From assembly GCF_000282375.1 (NCBI RefSeq), contig NZ_AKJK01000086.1, positions 1 through 38,798 of the forward strand: 38,798 nucleotides of DNA, read 5' to 3'. The notes beneath the pieces are model-generated. The model was not told the DNA's origin and did no database searches. It saw only the letters and a program-made list of their open reading frames with translations. Made by a program: the position numbers and the translations under genes. This stretch comes from Pseudomonas sp. GM50. Its GTDB lineage: Bacteria > Pseudomonadota > Gammaproteobacteria > Pseudomonadales > Pseudomonadaceae. Within the stretch, counting starts at the first letter, position 1. Each line of letters starts with the position of its first letter. This document shows, piece by piece, positions 31,994 through 38,682 of the stretch.

Positions 31994-32703
31994 TTTGAAG
32001 CTCCAATTTGCAAATGCAGACGAAAGCGCACCGGATCGAGCAGGCTTTCGACTTGTTCCATGAAGCGGTTCTGACGGTCGTAGGTGGTACGCAGGGCCTT
32101 GAGGAACACCGTGCCCTCCGGGCGCCCGAGCAGCTTGGCGTCTTCGGCGTTCAAGGGTTCGGCACCGATCCACTGATCGCCATGCTCGCCAATGTAGCCG
32201 TAGGCGGCCAGAGTGATGGTCAGGGAATCATCGATCAGCCCCACTCGCGGGAGACTTTCCAGGCCGCCAGTGGCAGGCATCAATGAGCGCTCAAGAGACA
32301 CCAGGGTGCCATCGGTGCCACGGCGGCGACGGTCGAGGGTGATGAATTGATCGGTACCGAAACGCGCCAACAGGTCCGGACGAGTAACCGCCTCCAGCCG
32401 CAGCACTTCGGTATTGATCAGCGCCCCGTTGTCGGCCAGCGCCTGGGCCCAGCCGTTGCGCTGATCGAGCACCACACCATCGAACGTGACGATGGAACCC
32501 ACTGCGCCTTGCGTAACGATGTCGTGGCGCCGCTTCAGTTCGACCAGGGCTTCACGCAGCGTGCCACGGCTGACCTTGAATTCTTGAGCCAACTGATGTT
32601 CGCCCGGCAATGGAACACCGTCCTCCATGAGGCCGTTTTCGATGCGTCGGGTGAGCTCGTCGACCACCTGTTGTTTCTTGTCTAATCGTACTGGTCTGAT
32701 CAT
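31990..32703 (-). CDS. GntR (HutC/UTRA) family regulator (YegW-like)
   Basis: The 237-residue regulator has an N-terminal winged helix (KKQQVVDELTRRIENGLM, HQLAQEFKVSRGTLREALVELKRR). A C-terminal UTRA effector domain follows from about residue 90 (EVLRLEAVTRPDLL; TVFLKALRTTYD), which is the HutC subfamily. The frame is open to 32871, but that would run through a palindrome and a REPIN; the ATG at 32703 has GAGG 5 nt upstream. A perfect GTACACC-TCG-GGTGTAC dyad overlaps this ribosome-binding site and is the likely autoregulatory operator. It heads the operon with the ADP-ribosylglycohydrolase, NCS1 permease and PfkB kinase genes. Confidence 0.9.
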   Translation of the reverse strand: MIRPVRLDKKQQVVDELTRRIENGLMEDGVPLPGEHQLAQEFKVSRGTLREALVELKRRHDIVTQGAVGSIVTFDGVVLDQRNGWAQALADNGALINTEVLRLEAVTRPDLLARFGTDQFITLDRRRRGTDGTLVSLERSLMPATGGLESLPRVGLIDDSLTITLAAYGYIGEHGDQWIGAEPLNAEDAKLLGRPEGTVFLKALRTTYDRQNRFMEQVESLLDPVRFRLHLQIGASK

Positions 32704-32720
32704 GTACACCTCGGGTGTAC
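32704..32720. promoter_or_regulatory. GntR operator GTACACC-TCG-GGTGTAC
   Basis: A perfect 7+3+7 dyad immediately upstream of, and overlapping, the GntR ribosome-binding site. No second copy was seen in front of the permease gene. Its fit to HutC-type sites is general only. Confidence 0.65.
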
Positions 32721-32811
32721 CGTCATAGCTGAAACGGGTTGGGGCGAGCAAGGGATATTTTGTGAAAGTGGGTGAAGGATCCCGGTTCAAAATCCACCGC
32801 TGCGCGATCAA

Positions 32812-32902
32812 TCGCGAGCAGGCTCGCTCCCACAGGGGATTTGCCGTGTAGATAAATCTTGTGCGCGACACCGATCAACTGTGGGAGCGAGCCTGCTCGC
32901 GA
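32812..32902. repeat. REPIN (GTGGGAGCGAGCCTGCTCG type), copy 3
   Basis: The same 22-nt arms as copies 1 and 2, inverted, 47 nt apart. It separates araH from the GntR operon. Confidence 0.92.
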
Positions 32903-32957
32903 TGGCGCAGGCACATTCAAGCTCAATGTGTCAGACAGCCCACTCCCACAAGGAAAA

Positions 32958-33926
32958 TCAGCGCTGTTTCAACCGGTCAATCACCACCGCCAGCAACAGG
33001 ATCGAACCACGAATCACGTACTGATAAAACGTATCGATATTCTTCAGGTTCATCGCATTCTCGATGATCGCCAGAATCAGCACCCCGGCAATCACATGCC
33101 GAATCATCCCGATCCCGCCGCTCAGCGACACCCCGCCAAGCACGCAAGCCGAGATCACCGTCAGCTCGAAACCCTGGCCGATCATCGGCTGACCGGACGT
33201 CATGCGCGACGCCAGAATCACCCCGGCCAAAGCACCAATCACACCGTGCACGGCGAAGATGATGATCTTGGTCCGGTCAACGTTGACCCCGGCCAACAGC
33301 GCCGCTTCCTGGTTGCCGCCGATGGCCATGGTGTTGCGCCCGTAGGTGGTGTAGTTCAGCAACCAGCCGAAAAACAGGAAGCAGACGATGGTGATCAGAA
33401 TCGGCACTGGCACGCCGAACAACTGACCGTTACCGAAGATGAAGAACTGTTCCTGCGAAACGCCTACCGCTTTGCCGTTGGCAAAAATGTAAGCCAGGCC
33501 ACGCACGATCTGCATGGTCGCCAGCGTGGTGATCAACGCATTGACCCGCAGCTTGGCGATCACGATCCCATTGATCAGCCCGACGATAAGCCCCATCACC
33601 AGCGCCGCACTCACGCCGAGGAACACGCTGTCGGTGTCGCGCATAACCACCGCCGCGACTACGCCGGCACAGGCAATCACCGAGCCCACCGACAAGTCGA
33701 AATGCCCGGACGCAAGACAATACAACATGGTGCACGCGGCAATCCCGGTAGTGGAAATCGCCAGGCCCAGACCGCGCATGTTCAGCGGCGACAGGAAGTT
33801 ATCGATCAGCAAGGTGCAAAGCACAAAGATCCCGACGGCCGCCAGCAGCATCACCCAGTCATCGAGAAAGCGCCGCAAGTCCAGAGGTTTTCGCGGGGTT
33901 GGCAGAGCGTTGTTTTGGACGGTCAT
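32958..33926 (-). CDS. araH: sugar ABC transporter permease (AraH-type)
   Basis: The 322-residue permease has about ten hydrophobic helices. LASGHFDLSVGSVIACAGVV is the family's conserved loop-helix, MAIGGNQEAALLAGVNVDR is the EAA-like loop that meets AraG, and SACVLGGVSLSGGIGMI is near the C-terminus. It belongs to the ribose/arabinose permease family; the gene set araFGH transports L-arabinose, and related systems D-galactose. A GTG six bases upstream is open too, but the ATG at 33926 follows GAGGT by 5 nt. It is the last gene of the cluster, 9 nt after araG. Given the galactose genes nearby, galactose may be the substrate. Confidence 0.9.
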   Translation of the reverse strand: MTVQNNALPTPRKPLDLRRFLDDWVMLLAAVGIFVLCTLLIDNFLSPLNMRGLGLAISTTGIAACTMLYCLASGHFDLSVGSVIACAGVVAAVVMRDTDSVFLGVSAALVMGLIVGLINGIVIAKLRVNALITTLATMQIVRGLAYIFANGKAVGVSQEQFFIFGNGQLFGVPVPILITIVCFLFFGWLLNYTTYGRNTMAIGGNQEAALLAGVNVDRTKIIIFAVHGVIGALAGVILASRMTSGQPMIGQGFELTVISACVLGGVSLSGGIGMIRHVIAGVLILAIIENAMNLKNIDTFYQYVIRGSILLLAVVIDRLKQR

Positions 33927-33935
33927 AGTCACCTC

Positions 33936-35480
33936 TCAGTTCGCCACGTCGGCAGCGCGTTGGCGTGGCAACGCCAGTTGCAGCAGGTTGGATTCATTGG
34001 CTTGTTCGCGGGTCAGTTCGCCGCGCATCGCGCCTTCGCAGAGCACCAGGATGCGGTCGGAAATGCCCATGACTTCCATCAGGTCGCTGGACACCACAAT
34101 CACCGCAATACCGCTGGCCGCCAGGTTATGAATGATCTGGTAGATCTCGGCTTTGGCACCGATGTCGATGCCCCGGGTGGGCTCATCGAGCAGCAGGACT
34201 TTCATCGGCATCGACAGCCAGCGACCGAGAATCGCCTTCTGCTGATTGCCGCCAGACAGGTACATGATTTTCTGCGCCGCGTTGGGCGTCTTCACCTTCA
34301 GCGCCTTGATCTGCTTGTCGGCATTGTCCTTTTCCCACAGGCCACGCAACAGGCAGCCGAAGGTGGAATGGGCGCCGCGAGCGCTGATGTTGATGTTCTC
34401 GGCGACGCTTGCCAGCGGCAGGATGCCCTCCTTCTTGCGGTCCTCGGGGCACAGCAGAATCCCCGCTGCAATGGCATCGCGCGGCGAATGCAGCTTCAGT
34501 TCACGACCGCGCAACTCCAGGCGCCCGGCGGTGTTGCGCGTCAGCCCGCTGAGCATTCGAAACAGCTCGGTGCGCCCGGCCCCGACCAGGCCGAACAGCC
34601 CGAGGATTTCACCCTTGTGCGCCTCGAAACTCACCGGTTCACGCAAGCCCGGCCCCAGTAACCCGTCGACCTTGAGCGCCACCGCGCCACGCGGACGACT
34701 GCGGTAATCGTAGATGTCCTGAATGTCGCGACCGACCATGCACGTCACTAACTGATCATGGGTCAGCGCGCTCATGTCCTCGAAGGTGCGCACGAAGCGA
34801 CCGTCCTTGAACACCGTCACCGCGTTGCAGATGCGGAACACTTCTTCCATGCGATGGGAGACGTAAAGCACCACTTTGCCTTCGTCGCGCAGGCACCCGA
34901 TGATCGCCATCAAGCGATCGATCTCCCGCGCCGACAGACTGCTGGTGGGTTCGTCGAACGCAATCACATGCGCACCACGGGACAACGCCTTGGCGATTTC
35001 CACCAGTTGCCGCTGGCCGAGGGACAAGCGCCCGACTTTCTCTTGCGGATCGATTTCATCGGCCAGGCCTTTAAGGCAGGCCAATGCCTGTTGCCGCAAA
35101 ACGCCGCGATTGATCAGACCGAAACTCGCCGGCAGATGCCCGAGAAACAGGTTCTCGGCGACGGTCATTTCCGGCACCAGGTGCAGCTCCTGATGGATCA
35201 CCGCGACCCCGCTGCCAATGCTGTCGGCGGTGGATTTGAAGATCCTCTTCTGCTCGCCGATCTGCAGGTCGCCGCTGCTCGGCGTGTAAGCACCGCCAAG
35301 GATTTTCAGCAGCGTGGATTTACCGGCACCGTTCTCGCCCATCAAGGCGTGAACCTGCCCCGGATGGGCGACGAAGCTGATGCCGTCCAGCGCCTTGACC
35401 CCGGGAAAGGTTTTGCCGATCCCGTTGAAGCGCAGGCTGCCGCCGATACTCTGTTCATGTGTTTGTACGTGTGCGTGCAT
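33936..35480 (-). CDS. araG: sugar ABC transporter ATP-binding protein (AraG-type)
   Basis: The 514-residue protein has two tandem ATPase domains. The first has Walker A GENGAGKS (residues 48-55), signature LSLGQRQ and Walker B HVIAFDEPTS. The second has the degenerate Walker A GLVGAGRTE typical of this family, signature LSGGNQQKAILGRWL and Walker B VLLLDEPTRG. Length and layout are standard for AraG/RbsA/MglA proteins. It powers import with AraH and AraF. AGGTGGG lies before the ATG. The stop is 9 nt from araH. Confidence 0.93.
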   Translation of the reverse strand: MHAHVQTHEQSIGGSLRFNGIGKTFPGVKALDGISFVAHPGQVHALMGENGAGKSTLLKILGGAYTPSSGDLQIGEQKRIFKSTADSIGSGVAVIHQELHLVPEMTVAENLFLGHLPASFGLINRGVLRQQALACLKGLADEIDPQEKVGRLSLGQRQLVEIAKALSRGAHVIAFDEPTSSLSAREIDRLMAIIGCLRDEGKVVLYVSHRMEEVFRICNAVTVFKDGRFVRTFEDMSALTHDQLVTCMVGRDIQDIYDYRSRPRGAVALKVDGLLGPGLREPVSFEAHKGEILGLFGLVGAGRTELFRMLSGLTRNTAGRLELRGRELKLHSPRDAIAAGILLCPEDRKKEGILPLASVAENINISARGAHSTFGCLLRGLWEKDNADKQIKALKVKTPNAAQKIMYLSGGNQQKAILGRWLSMPMKVLLLDEPTRGIDIGAKAEIYQIIHNLAASGIAVIVVSSDLMEVMGISDRILVLCEGAMRGELTREQANESNLLQLALPRQRAADVAN

Positions 35481-35546
35481 AAACCCACCTCATCACACCG
35501 ATCAGGCAGCCCTGTCGCCAGGGCCGCCGATGAAATCAACCGCGCC

Positions 35547-36551
35547 TCAGTTCCACAGGCCGATTTTTTCCAGTTCCTGCTTGAAGTTGTCGCGCGTGAT
35601 CAGCGTAACGTCATCCATCGCGGTGTATTTCGGCGGTTCTTTGCCGGTGGTGACCCACTCGTACATCATGCTCGCGGTGTTGTAGCCCTCGATGTGCGGG
35701 CTCGGCAGCATCGAGCCGAAGAAGCCGCTGTTAGGCTTTTTCAGTTCGCCGATGGCATCGGTGCCGTTGATGCCAATGCCTATCACGTTGGCCGCGGCAA
35801 AACCGGCGCTTTCGGTGGCGCGCACGCCGCCCAGCACGGTGTTGTCGTTCATGCCGCCGATGATCAGGTTTTTCGCCGCGCCCGGCAGTTTCACCAAGGC
35901 CGAGTTGGTGGCGTCCATGCTGCCCGGTACGTCGAGGGTTTTCAGCGCCGAGAAGAGGATGTGGTCTTTTGGCATACCGGCGTCTTCCAGCGCTTTGACG
36001 GAACCGTCAGTGCGCTTCTTGCCGGTGTCGAGTTCGTTGTAGGTATTGATCACCGCGTAGGTGTCTTTCCAGTCCCAGCCGCGCTTTTTCGCTTCGGCGG
36101 CCATGGCGGCGCCCTGCTTCTGGCCGACTTCGAAGGCAGCCATGCCGAGGTACGGCACATCCTCCATGAACTTGCCGCCGGCATCGACGAAACGGTCATC
36201 GACGGCGATCACTTTCAAACCGTTGAGTTTGGCCTTGGCCATGATCGCCGGGCCCAGAGACACGTCCGGCGGGCAGATCACGAAGCCCTTGGCGCCGTTG
36301 GCCGCCAGGCTGTCGATGGCCGAAAGGGTTTTCTCGCCGTCAGGCACGGCGATCTTGATAACGGTGAAGCCCTTGTCCTTGCCGGCCTTTTCGGCGAAGG
36401 CCCATTCGGTCTGGAACCAGGGCTCTTCCGCTTGCTTGACCAGAAAACCGATCTTCACTTCCTCGGCCGCCAGCAATGTACTGCTGAGGCTGACCGCGGT
36501 GACCGCCAAAGCGGCACAGCACAGGGAACGGATCCCACGACGACGTTTCAT
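35547..36551 (-). CDS. araF: periplasmic sugar-binding protein (AraF-type)
   Basis: This is a 334-residue protein. The signal peptide covers residues 1-28 (three Arg, then CCAALAVTAVSLSSTLLAA). The mature domain starts EEVKIGFLVKQAEEPWFQTEW, with the ligand Lys/Glu/Trp set of the arabinose-binding protein class near its start. Later landmarks are VIAVDDRFVDAGG, GGMNDNTVLGGVRATESAG and GINGTDAIGELKK. AraF proteins bind L-arabinose, D-galactose and D-fucose. AAGGAG precedes the ATG. It is followed by araG and preceded by the SDR dehydrogenase gene. The set fits uptake of a pentose or galactose for oxidation. Confidence 0.93.
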   Translation of the reverse strand: MKRRRGIRSLCCAALAVTAVSLSSTLLAAEEVKIGFLVKQAEEPWFQTEWAFAEKAGKDKGFTVIKIAVPDGEKTLSAIDSLAANGAKGFVICPPDVSLGPAIMAKAKLNGLKVIAVDDRFVDAGGKFMEDVPYLGMAAFEVGQKQGAAMAAEAKKRGWDWKDTYAVINTYNELDTGKKRTDGSVKALEDAGMPKDHILFSALKTLDVPGSMDATNSALVKLPGAAKNLIIGGMNDNTVLGGVRATESAGFAAANVIGIGINGTDAIGELKKPNSGFFGSMLPSPHIEGYNTASMMYEWVTTGKEPPKYTAMDDVTLITRDNFKQELEKIGLWN

Positions 36552-36615
36552 AAGCTGACTCCTTGTTATTTTTTTTGAGCGTTATTTGAAAGCCTTCAAA
36601 GCATGCAGCCAATAG

Positions 36616-36628
36616 TCATATCGTATGA
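36616..36628. promoter_or_regulatory. dyad TCATA-TCG-TATGA upstream of araF
   Basis: A perfect 5+3+5 dyad in the 121-nt gap between the SDR gene and araF. It resembles sites of FadR-type GntR sugar-acid regulators, but I can only judge symmetry. It may allow araFGH to be controlled separately from the SDR gene. Confidence 0.4.
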
Positions 36629-36672
36629 TGATTGGATTTCAGACGTAGTTTCACGCTTGGAACCCGAGTTAT

Positions 36673-37491
36673 TCAGTCGTGGTACATGACCGAGCGTCCA
36701 CCATCGATGGTGATGCATGAGGCGTTAATGAACGGCGCTTCATCGCTGGCCAGGAACACAGCGGTCATCGCCACTTCAATCGGCTGGCCTATGCGCCGCG
36801 GTGGATGCAGGTCGAAGGCCCGCTGACGTTCGGCATGGGGGTCGGCAAAACCATTCCAGTAATCGACGTTCAGTTGAGTTTCGATGTAGCCCGGCGCGAT
36901 GGCGTTGACGCGAATGCCCTTCGGTGCGTATTCGATACCCAGGGCGCGGGTCAGGCCGAGCAAACCGTGCTTGGCCACCGGGTACGGGAAGCAGCCTGGA
37001 ATGATGTGAGTGGAATGGGTCGAGGCGATGTTGATGATGCTGCCAATGCCCTGCTCGATCATTTGCGGCAACACGGCCTTGCAGCCATACCAGGCGCCGT
37101 CCAGATCGATGGCGAAGCAGCGACGCCAGTCTTCCTCGGTCATTTCCAGCGGGTCGCGGAACACGTTGACCCCGGCGCAGTTGACCAGCACGTCGATTCG
37201 ACCGTGAAGTTCGATGGCTAATCTGGCCATGGCATGCAGGTCTTGCTGGCGCGATACGTCGGCCTTGATCGCCACGACATCCGCGCCTTGTTCACGCCAG
37301 TGCGCCGCGACTTTTTCGACTTTTTCGTCCTGGATATCGCTGATGACCAGCCTGGCCTGCTGAGAGGCGAAGGTCGCGACAATCGCTTCGCCGATACCCT
37401 GAGCCGCGCCGGTCAGCAGCACGACCTTGTTCTTCAGGCGCTCACCCTTGGGCGGTTCGGGCACCGGTGGCAAGGAAAGAGGTTCAGCCAT
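36673..37491 (-). CDS. SDR sugar 1-dehydrogenase (galactose/arabinose type)
   Basis: The 272-residue classical SDR has TGAAQGIG at residues 27-34, NCAG at 104-107, Ser157 (NIASTHS), and Tyr170 and Lys174 (YPVAK). The family resemblance and the neighbours (SMP-30 lactonase upstream, AraFGH downstream) point to oxidation of an aldose at C1 to the lactone with NAD(P)+. Shared promoter sequence with the dgo operon argues for D-galactose. L-arabinose remains possible, but no arabonate dehydratase is in the window. The ATG at 37491 lies within the end of a 55-codon leader frame on the same message. GGAG lies 9 nt before it. Confidence 0.85.
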   Translation of the reverse strand: MAEPLSLPPVPEPPKGERLKNKVVLLTGAAQGIGEAIVATFASQQARLVISDIQDEKVEKVAAHWREQGADVVAIKADVSRQQDLHAMARLAIELHGRIDVLVNCAGVNVFRDPLEMTEEDWRRCFAIDLDGAWYGCKAVLPQMIEQGIGSIINIASTHSTHIIPGCFPYPVAKHGLLGLTRALGIEYAPKGIRVNAIAPGYIETQLNVDYWNGFADPHAERQRAFDLHPPRRIGQPIEVAMTAVFLASDEAPFINASCITIDGGRSVMYHD

Positions 37492-37651
37492 GGATCAACA
37501 CTCCTGTTTGAAGGCACGACGAAAACCGGACATCTGTCGATGTCCGGTCAAAAGGCTTTGGGGACCAGGCAGGCAGGCGCGAAAACGCCCGGGCGCCGAG
37601 GCGGCCTGAAGCACTGACTCCGTAAGGGAGTGCGGTGGAATATCGCTGCAT
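37484..37651 (-). CDS. leader open reading frame on the SDR message
   Basis: An ATG at 37651 follows ACAGGTGAAGTG, the same ribosome-binding block as dgoK, and opens a 55-codon frame (MQRYSTALPYGVSASG...) that ends with TGA 6 nt inside the SDR gene, so the two frames overlap. The product has no recognised family and reads like non-selected sequence (many Ser, Arg and Pro). It may be a leader peptide coupling translation to the SDR gene, or a by-product of copying the dgo promoter together with its start codon. Confidence that it is translated is moderate; the protein itself may have no function. Confidence 0.35.
   Translation of the reverse strand: MQRYSTALPYGVSASGRLGARAFSRLPAWSPKPFDRTSTDVRFSSCLQTGVLIHG
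37525..37548 (-). promoter_or_regulatory. perfect hairpin in the SDR leader
   Basis: ACCGGACATC-N4-GATGTCCGGT: ten perfect base pairs with a 4-nt loop, about 35 nt before the SDR start and inside the leader frame. On the message it is followed by a short U run, so it could act as an attenuator-like element, a partial terminator or a stability hairpin. Confidence 0.5.
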
Positions 37652-37704
37652 CACTTCACCTGTTTTGTTTTTTTAAGTGTGAGTGCGTGTAACTGATGGG
37701 GCCG

Positions 37705-37734
37705 ACTATAAACCCGACCACCAAATAATCTCAA
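37705..37734 (-). promoter_or_regulatory. promoter of the SDR-araFGH cluster
   Basis: On the minus strand TTGAGA (37734-37729) and TATAGT (37710-37705) are 18 nt apart, with the same hexamers and spacing as the dgo promoter. A start near 37698 would give a leader of about 200 nt. Confidence 0.7.
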
Positions 37735-37748
37735 TATATAATTTTACA

Positions 37749-37763
37749 TCCCATATTTTGGGA
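37749..37763. promoter_or_regulatory. TCCCA-N5-TGGGA operator upstream of SDR
   Basis: TCCCATATTTTGGGA, extended by one base pair each side to ATCCC...GGGAT. It lies 14 nt upstream of the -35, exactly as at dgoK, and one base from the lactonase stop codon. Confidence 0.65.
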
Positions 37764-37764
37764 T

Positions 37765-38640
37765 TTATCCAGCGAACCGTTGACAAGCTTTTCCGGGCAC
37801 ATCCATTCGAATCGATAACAGCGCGCCGTCCAACGGGTGATTGAGCGGGCTTGCGGCGCTGGTGATGTACAGGGTTTTGAAGTCTTCGCCACCGAATACA
37901 CAACTGGTGGGACGGCTGACCGGCAGTTCGATTACCCGATCCACATAACCGTCCGGGTTCAGCCTGAGCAGACAACTGCCGTCCCAACGGGCATTCCATA
38001 TATAGCCCTCGGCATCCATCGCCGAGCCGTCGGGGCCGCCACGTTCGTGGGGGCCAAGCCAGACATAGGCGGTGTCCAGGTTGCCGTCGGTATGGATGAA
38101 ATGCCGGTAAAGCGTGCTGTCGAGGCTGTCGGCGAAATACAGGGTTGTGCCGTCGTCGCTCCACAGCAACGTGTTGGGAATGCCTAATCCTCGAAGCAGC
38201 GGCGTGACCCGAGCATCGCGGTCAATGCGAAACAGCCCCCCCGAGCGACGCACGACGGGTAAATCTTCGCCCTGCTCGCCGATGTTGTTTTGCATGGTGC
38301 CCAGCCAGAGCCGGCCCTGGGCATCGCAGCGAGCTTCGTTGGGGCGATTACCGGGTTGCGGATCGGCCACGCAGAACAAGGTCAGCCGAGGTTCCAGGCC
38401 TGGGGAATCCAGATCCAGCCGATAAACCCCACTGCTCAATGTCACCAGGGCATCGCCGCTTTCGCAGGGGATGAACGCGGACACGTGCTCCGGCATCTGC
38501 CAGATTTCCACGTTGGCGCCGATCAGCCGGAGCGCTTGTTTACCGGCAATATCTACCCAATACAGCGCCTGGGTCGGAGCATCCCAAAACGGGCCTTCGC
38601 CGAGTTGCGCACGGTGTCCGGTAACCGCAGTCCACGTCAT
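37765..38640 (-). CDS. SMP-30/gluconolactonase family sugar lactonase
   Basis: The 291-residue six-bladed beta-propeller has the divalent-metal ligands Glu15 (LGEGPFWD), Asn156 (IPNTLLW) and Asp204 (GGPDGSAMD), with Asn101 (RPNEARCD) at the active site. It should open an aldono-lactone to the acid, here galactono- or arabinono-lactone made by the SDR. AAAGGAGG lies 5 nt before the ATG at 38640; a GTG in the ribosome-binding site was rejected as start. It is upstream of the shared promoter and in the same direction as the SDR-araFGH genes, but read from a promoter beyond the REP element. Confidence 0.9.
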   Translation of the reverse strand: MTWTAVTGHRAQLGEGPFWDAPTQALYWVDIAGKQALRLIGANVEIWQMPEHVSAFIPCESGDALVTLSSGVYRLDLDSPGLEPRLTLFCVADPQPGNRPNEARCDAQGRLWLGTMQNNIGEQGEDLPVVRRSGGLFRIDRDARVTPLLRGLGIPNTLLWSDDGTTLYFADSLDSTLYRHFIHTDGNLDTAYVWLGPHERGGPDGSAMDAEGYIWNARWDGSCLLRLNPDGYVDRVIELPVSRPTSCVFGGEDFKTLYITSAASPLNHPLDGALLSIRMDVPGKACQRFAG

Positions 38641-38682
38641 GAAACCTCCTTTCACTTATTGCTTTGTGTGGGAGCGGCTTAT

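Noticed and set aside
31994..32173. Extended start of the ADP-ribosylglycohydrolase gene
   Set aside because: It would overlap the GntR gene by about 180 nt; GTG at 31993 overlaps the GntR stop by 4 nt and has a ribosome site.
32859..34661. 600-codon open frame opposite araH and araG
   Set aside because: Same reasoning: the other strand carries well-supported transporter genes, and the frame crosses two of them.
34758..36578. 606-codon open frame opposite araG and araF
   Set aside because: It crosses two recognisable genes on the other strand and shows no family features.
36673..38640. Annotation as an L-arabinose pathway
   Set aside because: The transporter and SDR would fit, but no arabonate dehydratase or semialdehyde dehydrogenase is present and the promoter is shared with the galactonate operon. 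Arabinose use cannot be excluded.
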